Source of the DNA: Sitta carolinensis | Taxonomy: Eukaryota; Chordata; Aves; Passeriformes; Sittidae | Reading direction: 5' to 3' | DNA length: 64,000 nt | Assembly (NCBI GenBank): GCA_032173965.1 | Contig: CM063284.1 | Coordinates: 64,540,863-64,604,862, forward strand | Shown: positions 43,691-56,815 of the stretch, piece after piece | Numbering within the stretch: position 1 is the stretch's first letter | Layout of the letters: every line of letters starts with the position of its first letter | Translations under genes and position numbers: made by a program | The notes under the pieces: generated by a model | Seen by the model: the letters and a program-made list of their open reading frames with translations, nothing else | What the model was told of the DNA's origin: nothing | Databases searched by the model: none

Positions 43691-45014
43691 TTAGTAATGG
43701 TGGATCAAGTTCATCCTTTCATTTATACTTTTATTCTGAATAGTGAGGCAGCACTACTCTCTCTGGAAGATTTTAACACATGCCCTAATTGTTAAAACGT
43801 GACATGTCTTGTGACAAGTGCACAGAACTGAGAGAAAGACATAGTACAGTGATGGGCAGGTGGGAGAATCAAATCTGAGGCAGTCAAGTGTGCAACCATC
43901 AGGAAGGATGCTGAGACAAGTGAGCTGTCATGCCTGGTGTTCCTCCACTGATGCTCTGCATTTCCCCATCACTGTTTTGATATCTGCTCCAAAATCCTTC
44001 AGACTGAGGCCAAGTGCTGCACAGTATCTCGAACCAAGGTGGGGTGCTGGGGACTACTAGCATTACTGAAATACAATGAGAAATAAGACAGAAAATAGAC
44101 TCTGAAGAGAAGAATTAGTCAAGACAAAGGGAAATAAAAGTGCCTCCCAAAAACTGTCATATATGGTTTTCAGAGGCAAAATCATATCTTTCCACCACTG
44201 AGCCTTTTTTAATCTGTCATGTCACATTACAAAACATGACAGAGCTCTTTGCTGGCATTAAGCAGTGCAGTGCAAAATACTGGCAGCTTTTTTAACTACA
44301 GTAGAGTATTAGATTTTCTTTGCTAGGGTAGTCTGAAGGGGAAGATGAAATGGATGGTGGAATATCACATGGCTCTCTGATGCTCACAATTGCCCAGGTC
44401 TCTCTATCTTATCTTTTATGTCTGCTCAAACAAGAGAAGGGTGAATGGCTCTGGCACAACCTGAGGGTGAAGGACACCAGGCATTTACACTCAGTTGTTA
44501 ACCAGGAAAAGGTAGAGTGTCAGGGGATGTTCTGGCTTTGGAACATCAGCTACTCCTTTCCCTGCAAGTAGCAGAGGATGGTTTTGGGATCAGCTGGGGA
44601 ATCCCATGATGGGGAGATGTAAAGGCACCAATCTATTGTCAAAGAAGTTGCTCCCCACTCCAAGACTAATGTGCAGCTCCAAACAAATCATTTCCTGTCA
44701 GAGGGGCTGCCTGCCCTCTTTCTTTTATCGCTGAACCTTGGATATTCAAGCTTCCCTGGGGCAGGGAACTCTTTATATAGGGGCACGGGTGTTCTGGGAA
44801 AGCCAGAATTGGAGCACAGTTTGGGTAATTCAACTTCCCAGTGCAGCCAGAGGCTGAAGGAGCTTGTTTCCCATGCTGCTTGCAGGTTTAACTGGAGGTG
44901 GGCCAGCTGATGGGACTATGAAAATACCTTCACGGCAGATGACCAGAAACTTTTCTCTGTACCTTCTGTGATGGGGTTCCAAGGAGGGAGTTTACTCACA
45001 CTTTACACATAGCA

Positions 45015-45350
45015 GCCTCCCAACCTTCCAACCTTAAGGGGGCCCACAGGAGAGATGGAGAGGTACCTTTCACATGGGCATTTCCACAGGACAGTGGGGA
45101 ATGGCTTTAAACTGGCAGAGGGAGGGTTTAGATAAGGTATTAGGAAGAAATTCTTTGCTGTGGGGATGATGAGGCACTGAAACAAATTCTCCAGGAAAGC
45201 AATGGATGCTCCATCCCTGGAAGTGTTCAAGGTCAGGTTGGATGGGGCTTTGAGCACCCTGATCTAGTGGGAGGTGTCTCTGCCTATGGCAGGGAAGTTA
45301 AAATCAGATGGTCTTTAAGGTCCCTTCCAACCCAAAGCATTCTATGATGA
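45015..45350 (+). mobile_element. CR1 LINE 3' fragment, plus orientation
   Basis: Sense-strand CR1 end: gaatggctttaaactg, attaggaagaaattctttgctg, catccctggaagtgttcaaggt, caggttggatggggctttgag, then ggtcccttccaaccc and cattctatgatga at the terminus. It is oriented opposite to the copy at 42232-43690, about 1.3 kb away. It is 5'-truncated and non-coding. Confidence 0.93.
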
Positions 45351-48300
45351 CATGGAACTGTGACCTCCCTGCATGGTCCGCTAAGGCCTCTGGGTGCACC
45401 CAAGCTGCCATCTGCCACCCCACCACGTAAGTGATGCCCTTGAGAGTGTAGAAGAGGCAGGGCCCTGGTCCAGGAGCCATGCCTGTTCCCCACTGAAGAA
45501 GCAGGCTGGTGCCTCTGCAGCCCCAGTGTTTGAGATCAGGGTCCCTGCTTGCAAGGCTTTTAAATCAAAGCCAGTCGATTGCAGGGAGGCAGGAAGACCG
45601 TTTCTGTCTTGATTACTGCAATAAAGGAAATAATGAAGACTTTTCCAGCGTGCTGAAAAACTCCAATATTCTGCAGGATAAATAGCCTAGCCTGACATTA
45701 TAGATGCTTGCTCATTGAGCAAATACAATATATTGAATGTTTATTTTATTAATTATTCATTAACCAGTAGTGTTGCTGCCTCCTGAATTCAGGGATGTCA
45801 GTGAAGAACCAGGTTACTGAATTAATCTTGGTGCTAATGTGCTTGCCCTGTAGTTTGCTGGTTTATTTGTTATCAGAAAGGCAAGTAATGAATATTACAG
45901 GCTGCACACTTAGACACACATTGACATGGTCTACCACACATGAGAACACTTCCTCTCAACTAAAGTTATTAATACAAATGGTAATTTCACACGGTCAGGT
46001 CTGAGGCTAAGGACTTAGTTTAATTCCCACATATGGTCTGTGCAGTGCTTGTGAATCCCAGTGCACTGAAACAGAAGCATAATTCTTATCCAAACATTCC
46101 TCTAAAAGACTGGTTGTAACTTTCCTGCACAAAGGCAAAAAAAAAGACCCCATTCATCTCTAAGTGATCCTTTTGTTAACACTATGTCTTAGAGAAAACA
46201 TACAAAATTCTAACATTACATAATTGAACTAGGTGTAATGGTAAGGATATTTGCTTTCTTGATACATTTGCCCAAAAGACACTTAGTCCTACACAAAACA
46301 AACATAAACATTAAATCTTATTTACTCCTCTTCAGAAAGTCACTTCTGTTTACTCACATACAATAGCCTGCACATGAAACTCCAGAGTTTCTGGATATAG
46401 ATGGATGACCATGCACACAAGTCAGACTTACTCCTCTAGAAGATCTGCTTGTACTCACAGTAATAGCCACAGGGAACATACATGAGCAAATAGATAAACA
46501 CAGTTTTTAAATCCTGACTTGGATCAGCTTTTAAGTACATGTTTGATTCTTTTACAAGGATTGTCTCTGCTAAATCTCCTGCACGTGTTGCTAAATAGGC
46601 CATAATACACTGAAGTGGAGGGGAAACACAAACTGTAACTTCTGAGAGAGGTTAAATATTTTGCTCAAAGAGTAATTTCCCCACTTTATAATCAGCAGAC
46701 TATAAAGAGAAATTTATTCCTGCCAGTCTGCTTCTTTTATCTTGTACTCCCACCTGATTTGTTTCCTTTACAGAAATTACAAGGTCATCCAAGCTAAGCA
46801 ACTGTTGTGCTTGTGATTAAGTACCTACAATCGGGAGGTACAAAATACGAAGATTTATGGTTAGATTTTTTAGAGGTGGAAATCTGTGAGCTAGTTCTTA
46901 ACAGAGCTGCCCTAAATTCGTCAGTATTAGCTAGCAAAAGAAAGACACAAACCCAACAAATAAACCACCTTTGGTTTTAAAGCCAGAATATAACATTTTG
47001 AAGCAGCTACTTCCTTGCTTGTGTTTGTTTCACCTGTTTTTATTAACACCATTCTTTTACTCAAAAGAGAATATGCACAGACTCCATGTGGCCTCTTGTT
47101 TACTGGAGAAATAAGACTATTTCATTACTGAAATCTGTTATTCTGCTATTGCCACAAGCTTTATTTATATCACCATGTATTATTTTGCACAGCAGAGAAA
47201 TGGGGGCCTCTTATATAAAAGCTGACAGTAGTTTGACAATTAAAAGCAAAACTGCAATCAGTTTGGGGCAGAAAATGAACAATACCACATCCAACTGAAA
47301 CTGCAAAGGAAATTAAGGTAGATTTATTATATTTGTCTCAGCTGTGTTTACAGCCTGAATTAGACCTCAAATACAGACTCTGTTAGGGGCTGAAGAATAT
47401 GGGAAGCATGAAGGGGAAATTGTAACCCCATCAATGCGTTTTGCCTCAACTTCCACAGAGAAAGGCTGGGAGAAACAGATGTTGCAATGACAGGGCAGTG
47501 TGATCTGCAGTGCTTCCAAGAGAGCACAAACAGGAACAGTAACAGATCCCAGGAGTAACAAATTCCTTTCTGGGCTGGTGACATTTCTGATTGAAATGAA
47601 CTTTGGACATGATGAAAACATTTTCCATTTCATCAGTGGTCAAACAGGTGCCTCTGGGGAGACCTTGCCCTCAAATGCCACTCTCTGCTGCCTTCCATTA
47701 AAATCATCCCTCTCCTCAGAACAACATTTCTCCTCCTTTATAGTAGCATAAATAAAATGTCTCTGTACGTTTGGAGCTCCATCGTCTAACATGGAGAGAC
47801 ACATCTGCCCAAGGACAGACTGTATCTACTCTGCAAGGCTTTGTTTCCATAAATAACAAAACATCTGCTGGCTCTAGCTGAGCAAAATTGTTGGGGGCAG
47901 GGTTTCATCCCATCCCAAGGTGGAGCTGCAAAGGTTAAGGACTCTGTTCATCCCCCAAACCAGGGAGTGTGTAGAGGTGATGTGTTTTGTGGTGACACTG
48001 TCACATCCTCTTTCCCTTGATTGTTCCACTGACCTCTTGCCATAGCAAATTACTCAGACAAAGAAAACTCATGCTGTTAGCTATGAAATACAAAACAACC
48101 ATCAACTATCAAATCAATAGTAATAGCATCATGATGTTAGACACGCCTTTTTCTGTGATAAATGATGATGTTAGCCATGGAAATTCCTCATACAAAGAGG
48201 TAAGTGCAAACTATGCTCAGAAATGAGGATCCCTGTCCTACCGAAAGACAGACCTAGATGTCTAAGGAGATTTTTAGATACCAGTAAAGGTATTGGGGTG

Positions 48301-48405
48301 GTTTTTTGAAAGTACAAAAATGTTGCTGTCAATGAGAGTTTGTCATAGGAATGTTCCAAAGTTCGTAGGCATTCATGTACTTTATGAGACCCCGACACAC
48401 CTTAA

Positions 48406-48440
48406 GTAAATAAACAAACAAGCAAACAAATAAATAAATA
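48406..48440. repeat. AAAC/AAAT simple repeat
   Basis: About nine tetranucleotide units alternating AAAC- and AAAT-type. It is a short microsatellite, possibly length-variable. Confidence 0.85.
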
Positions 48441-51400
48441 TGTGTTTGCATCTTTCAGTGGCTTGCCTGAGGTTGGAAAACTGGTGGAAGATGCAGCCTT
48501 CTTGGAGTGTTTTAACTACAAGGCCACCTTTCCTTTCAGCATAGCAGAGGTCACTAGGACATTGATCACAGAAAAGATGACTGACAAGGGCCTTGAATGC
48601 CCATCTCCCATCTGCACCCATGCACAGAACCCAGATCAGTTCTGCTCAGAGTATTCCCAGCAGTTGAGCCCAGATGTGTAATGGTAGCTCAGTTTCAGCT
48701 TGTCACCTATAAATAGTCACCTGCTTTTCCCGTCTTCCTCCTGATGCCAAGGGCAATTTCAATAGCTCCCTTGGAGTTTCCACAACTGAATAGCTTCCTT
48801 GTGAAGCTAAAGCTAAACTAAAATGCTGTTCTCCCTAGGTACCACTGCAACTAAAACTGAGGCTCAGCCCTTTGCAGTTTTTGTCTGTCACCCCCATTCA
48901 TGTATCTAGTGCTGTCGCATCGTCCCCTCTAATCCAGGATTTAGATGAGCTTGTTTACCACAATCCCCTTTTCCGAGTGATTTATCCCCAGCACCCTGCA
49001 TGTGAAGAGGCAAGCTTCACACACATCTGCGCGTGCGTGCTGCCATCAGGGATGAGCTCTTGCTTTAGGCACTTGCTTTTCTCTCATTAGTAGAAGCTAA
49101 CAATAAGTGTGAGAATTGCAGACGTCAAACGTAATTAGGAAGAAATTATTTCACGTTACCCAATAAAATGAGGTCTTTGAATAAAGCCTAATCCTGCTGT
49201 CTGCCCATTCTTGTTATCCCTAAATGACTCGGAGACAGGCAGGGAACAAAATGCCCTCCACAGCACCGGATGGGGAGCAGCCATGAGGAGATTCAGCCAT
49301 GCTCAACGGGAGCCATCATGCAGCCATTCTCTGGCTGAATAAACCCTTCCCTAGTGGGACTGCAATCCTTCTTAAAGAATCAACCATTTCAAAAAGCTGA
49401 ATCTCTTCACAGCCTAAATTTTAGTAAATAGAAATGATTGCTTCAAACTATTCAGTCCCCTTGGACTTCTGAAGGAACTGCTGTGTGTTTCAATGACTGT
49501 GCAAGCCTTGCAGACTGACTCTTCCTCATTACTGGTAGGTGATGCTGACAGTCCAATCCTCTTCCAAAACCGTTAAATTTTTCTACTCCTCTTTCTTCTT
49601 CTTTCTAGTATCTGATATGAATGAGTCCAAAAACCTTGCAACAGCCTCATGACATTTTAAAAATCCATGACAATTTTTTGTACTTGTGGGAATTCACCAA
49701 CTTCATTCCATCACAGGATCTCTGCTTCTAAGCAGCATTTTTCATCACAGCTGAGGAAGACGTGGTATTGATCAGGGAATGTGTAGGTTACCTTTCTCAG
49801 CAAGGTAGTAGGTGACCACTATCTGTCAAACCTGTCATTCCATAAAGTTTTATGACTTCTCATGCTGGGTTTTTCAGTCACAGGCATCTTGGTACTATTT
49901 CCAAAACATCAATGGGACTATAAAAACACATCTAGCAGGTGCATGTACAAATCTCAAGTGTACTTATTTACAGCCATTTGCACACAGACAGCATCTCTGT
50001 GATCTATTGCCTCATGATCCTTGCAATATACTATTTATACTGCTTCAGATCACAATTTTCCACTTGCTGGTGTAAGGACAGTACCCCCTAAGGTATTGTA
50101 GTGAATAAATCTAGGGCTATACAAAAAACAGTGCTGAGCACTACTGTGTATCTGGCAGAGGAACTTGCCTCTAATTCACTGTTTTAAAGCCAGCAGAACA
50201 TATATAGTGACACATACAGGATTCAGTCGAGCAATTGGAAGAGCATCTCTCAAAGTCAGGAAAGAGGCAACAGGTAGTTTGTCACTTTCTTCTTTATTTG
50301 TTTCTCATTTTACTAGTTAGCTAATGTGCAGAAAGCTGCTCCCCCACCTCATCTCCCTTTGCTTTCACACTGAGCATGATAAATATGACCCCTACAACTA
50401 ACAGCTTTTGGCATCAGCGCAGCACAAACTCTTACTGGATTACAAAATCTTACTGGGTTGCCTGTGGCACCTTCCAGCAAAGCTTAGCAGTCCCTTGACA
50501 AGCACTGCTGCCAGTGGACAGCTTTTATGTGTCTCCTGTGCCTCCTGACCTGCAGACAGTGGGTAGGAGTAGGCTGATGAGACAGACATTATGCTCCAGT
50601 AATGATACTGTGAATATCAAGAAGTTCCCTTGACATCAATTTATAACAACATGATGATAGCATACTGGATTACCAGACCTTTTGTGTTATTAGATCATCC
50701 AATTCCAACAGGTGGGAGAAGCCAGGATAGAAACAATCAGGGAAAACAAATAAATACAGAGTGTTCTTGAAAAGCAGTGGACTAAAATCTCAGCTTTAAT
50801 ACTCCTGTATCTAATTGCTAAAGAGCACCTTCACCAGAGTTGGTGGGTTAAGAGACTCAAAAATATTTGAATGCTTTAGAAAGCCTCCCTTGTAGGATAT
50901 GTGGCAGATCAGTCAGTCTAAAGACACACATTGTTTCAGAGAATGGAGGAGACTTTTTGAGAGACACACGAAGAAATCAGGTCTTCCCATTCCTAGAGAG
51001 TGCAAAGTCTGGTGTTTTTGTAAAGGGCTCTTGTGGTTACTAAATATGTTGAGAAAGTCTGTGTGGTCTCTTATGACCGCTGTTATGATTCTATGGTGAA
51101 AGAGAAGTGCAAGGAGTGGCACTGCAGCCTATCTCTCAGTACCAGGGGACATTCCTGCAGTCTCTGGGAGATGCTCAGCTCTGCTGTCCATCACCCATCA
51201 TTGCTGTCCCTCCTTTTCACCAGGGCTTCCTCACAAGCCTTTCTCATTGCCCCAGGAAAGCCTCCAAGCTCACCATTGCAGCCTGGATACGCCCCATTCC
51301 TCCCACCTGACAGCCACTGAAAGCTAAATCCAAATTTTCCTGGCTGCTTCTCTAACTGGAATTACAGGGAACCTGTACTTCTCAGCATGCCCAACACATT

Positions 51401-53539
51401 AAGTGAGACAGGCAGAGGAGAGATGTCTGTCTTTTCCCTCCCTCTCCCTGTTAACTTTCAGAGTGCTGTTTTTTCTCCTGTGTTCTCCCTTCTGGCTTAC
51501 AGTCACACACGCACACTTGTTGAGCAGCTGTGAAGCTGTGCCGGCACCAGAGGGAAAAATGGAGGAGGAGTTTGGGAGAAGCTGAAGAGGCAAAGGGAAA
51601 AATAGAACAACATACTTAGCACAGGAGGTTTGCATTTCAGAGTAGAAGATAATGGAGTTGTAAAGGTTTTTAGCAGCCAAGAACATGGCCTCCAGCATCC
51701 ATTTCCTATCCCCATGCTATATGTGGTTTTGAGCTGAAAGTTCTGCATCTTAATTCACTGTTTTTGCTCCTTGCTTCATAGGATATGTCACATTTTTGAG
51801 CAATCCATTCTGGTTTAGTTAGAGGAGGAGGTCTTCTAATTAATTACTGTAATCAATTGCTATAATTGCTATGTAAGGCCTCCTCAGAAATGGTTTATGG
51901 TGCAGTAGCCTGTTCACGTGGCTGGAATTCATATGATGTGGAATCTCCTGCCATTGCTAGGACATATTTTGCCACCTTGAGCAAGAGGCTCCATTTTTGC
52001 CTGGGTCTGCATGTGCTGAGACATGACAAAGGACACAGTCCAGGGAAGCATGACATCCACGTGAAGTGTTTCTATGACAGGCACAAACAATATGTCTCAT
52101 GGCTGAGCAAACACCAAGGCATGTAGTGGGCCAGGTCCTGCTAAAAGATACAGTCCCTGCAGCCTCACCCTTACAGCTGGCCTGGTGTAAGTCAAGGCAC
52201 TATCCTCCCAGCATGGGAAACTGTGAATTCTGCTCTGGAGTCTCTGTTCCAGTTGGCTGATGTAACACTAAAGTCATAACAATTTTCTGGGAATAACAGG
52301 AGGTTCAGCGGTTCCAAGCTACATTTAAACAGGATCTGAAGAGACCTTTCTGAGCCAAACTGATTCCCGGTACAACTCTAATAAGGCTGGAGGAACTGCA
52401 CCTGGGATGATTTTGGTCCCACACAATATGTCAGTGGCCAATCTCAATATGCCTGGATAGAGGCATCTTTGAAAAAGACATTCTCTTTATAGTACTAAAT
52501 TCTGATCTGCCAAATGTGGCAGCCAATGAGCTCTTCCAAACTAAATACTGTCAGGATTTTGCATAAATACTGAAGAATCCTAATCAGGCTCTTGGTGAAA
52601 ATTAATTGATCCATTACAGACAATAACTATATGCTGAAGTTTTTATTCTGCATTTTTTACTTCTGTAAGTAGCTTATTTGATTTGATTGGCTGGATATTT
52701 TAAACCCTAGGGGACCATTGGAGGAGCAGTACAAATCCCTCTGAAATCCAAAATTGCCAGCTGCAATTATAGCCTGCATCTAGCATCTTCTCTAAGGACT
52801 ATAAATGCTTCACTACTTTAATTTTGCTTGGCATTTGCATCACTGTGTGACAATTATCAAGCAACAGCAAAGGATGGATTCAGTAATAAAGTTTGGACAG
52901 TAAGGAAATACTGTCCAAATTGAGATATTCTCTCTATTTTAATCTAATATTCATCAGTTTTTGCACATGGATATATCACATTTAGATATAAATCACTGGT
53001 AAGACAAGCACCTTTCCTTTTTACTGCTGAAATGCCTGTGGCTTCTTGTATATTAGATATGAGCAAAATTGTTTTTTCCTCATATTTCTTGATTACTTTC
53101 AACTACTCAAAAAGCTGAGATACTAAGTTGTAAATGCTAGTAATTAAAAGGTCAGACTGGCAACTATACCACTCCAGTTAAGGTTTGTGCCATTCTACCA
53201 TTTTCAGTGATGTTATACTGATACAAAGCAGGAATGAAACAGCAGTTTCATTCAGCTCAGCTATTTTTTGAACTCATATATACACAGTCTAAACTATTTG
53301 AACTTTTTGTGATTGCCCCTAAGTCCTAGCTATATTACAAGACAAGATCAGGCATTATAGCTCATACTATTAAACTCATATTAGCAGAGATTAAATTAGG
53401 GAAACAAACAACATTATGAGAATATGGGACTTTGATAGGAAGGGTTTTGTGTATCGCCAAAACCAATTTCCCTTGTTAAAAAGGCATATGCTAACAAAAT
53501 GTTGTTTAGTGAGAAAAAAAGCAGGTTTTGGAGAGGTGA

Positions 53540-53790
53540 AAAATAAAATACTTATAATGAAAAAGACCTGGTGCACAGTGAGCTGTGCAAAATCAATGTT
53601 TGTAAATGACACTACTTTCCTTCATCAGCCATAGGTGGAAAACTTCAGAAAGACCTAAGTAATTTAGGCAAATGAGCAACACAGTGGAAATTCTGTTAAA
53701 TGTCATTACAAGGTCAAGCAGTGAGATACGCTAAGAGAAAAATTTTTATTCTTCACTTGCTTCAAAAGGGTTCAAATTTAATCATACAAG
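53540..53790 (+). mobile_element. Possible ancient LINE (CR1/L3-type) reverse-transcriptase relic
   Basis: Translated fragments, with frame breaks, resemble the tail of a LINE reverse transcriptase: a VNDTTFL patch where FADDT is expected, followed by LQKDLSNLGK, a tryptophan-containing patch and a LNVI patch. This order is that of CR1/L3 elements. The resemblance is short and remembered rather than aligned, so it is tentative. Confidence 0.3.
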
Positions 53791-54966
53791 CACTGAGACC
53801 TTGCTGTTCTGTGCTATTCTTTAGGACCCAGAGTGCGATTGCAGCTACAGTCTAACAAGGTTGGAATAAAGCTGAATAAAGACTGAACCGAAAAGTCACA
53901 GTACCAGCAACAGTGCAGCACCATCTCACATATCTTGGGCATGTTTGCTGAAGCCCCTTAACAAGAATACTGAAGAATTAGACAGGTTTTGGGGTAGGCT
54001 GAGCATGATCCAGCACAAAACCTTTCAAAGATAGGTTGGAAAGGTGTGGTTAGTCTATTCCAAGGAGGCGATAAACAGGGTCATGAAAGAAAAATAAATA
54101 AAATGCTGAAATTGGTATTTACCAGGAGCTCCTATTCTTCCTGTCTCCACAACATGGTAGCAGTGTTTCCCACCTATCCACCCAACCCCAAAATAAAAAA
54201 AATGGAAATGTGCAAGAAATTCCCAACAACTGGCTGAACATCTCCTTGTGGTTTTCTCACTGGAGAGCAACTAACAGCATTCACCAGCTCTGCATACCAC
54301 CAAGTTGACAACGTAAGAGGATTAAATTGATTACAGAAATCATGGCATGTGCAGAGAAGGTTCTTAGACAAGGTTCTATCTGACCTCGGTTTACTAATTC
54401 TTGTCAGAAATCCTCCACATTTTACCACCATCCCTTGCAATACAGAAAGCCAGAACAGCTGGTGAGTAACACTGTTATGAAGAAGAAAGTGTCTAGACAG
54501 GGTAAATCTGTCCAAACTGACCCAATGAAGGCAAATACTGAAGGACTTAAACAATTTTGCACCAGGAAAAGTCTCAGCAACTCACATGAGATGCAGTCAG
54601 ACACAAAGTTATACCTCTGACCTGTGTCCAAACTAGTAGCTTATAAAATGGCACCTGCAGCTACAGTCAAAAATGTTATCAAAGCTGAACATTTTCCAGT
54701 GATGTCCCAAAAAGAGCCAAATTCACATAGCTCATACTGATACTTCATAAAAGTTCCCATAGCATGTGCCAGGAAAATGAAACGGGGAGTTACATGGGAA
54801 GCTTTTATCGGATCAGAAATAATGTATACAACCATTTTTTATCTCTCCATGGTTTTTCCTCTTGACTATTGTAACCAAACAGATCTCAAATGTTTAAAGA
54901 CAAGGAAGAAACTGCATCCCCCCACATATTTCCAAAAGCAAGAGTTAAAAAAATGTTTGTCTCTTA

Positions 54967-56609
<1,643 letters not shown>

Positions 56610-56815
56610 TTGTAAATAATGAGTTATCCTCCTCTTCATCTTCCTCTTCCTCTTCCTGTCTTGGATAGAGGCAGGAAGAATCTTCATAGTCAGTTTCATG
56701 AGGCACATTTTCTTTATTGTCATCGCATTCGATCACAACAGTTGGCACTTGTCTCATGTCTGGAAGGCCCCCAGGTCCTGTTTTTGTAACACTGTCACTT
56801 GTGTGTAAACCAGAG
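56610..56815 (-). CDS. PHACTR1: PHACTR1 exon, acidic linker before RPEL1
   Basis: A 206-nt exon: one base closing a split Ser-type codon, 68 residues (about 344-411 in human numbering) and one base of Ser412. It starts [20 protein letters not shown]. It contains the well-conserved block [20 protein letters not shown], then [10 protein letters not shown], and a run of ten Glu/Asp out of ten ([10 protein letters not shown]) before NSLFT. This is the conserved disordered linker between the proline-rich middle of PHACTR1 and its RPEL array. The N-terminal residues are more variable against human (SGLHSGDG). The acceptor is aacag and the donor is gtaaga. The preceding exon is outside the window. 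Confidence 0.95.

Noticed and set aside
44740..44820. TATA-like sequence (tttatatagg) suggesting another LTR or promoter
   Set aside because: No TG...CA edges, no following AATAAA and no flanking duplication were found.
51030..51100. Possible CR1 3' terminus (gttatgattctatgg)
   Set aside because: Only the terminal ~20 bases resemble CR1; the preceding sequence does not, so it may be coincidence.
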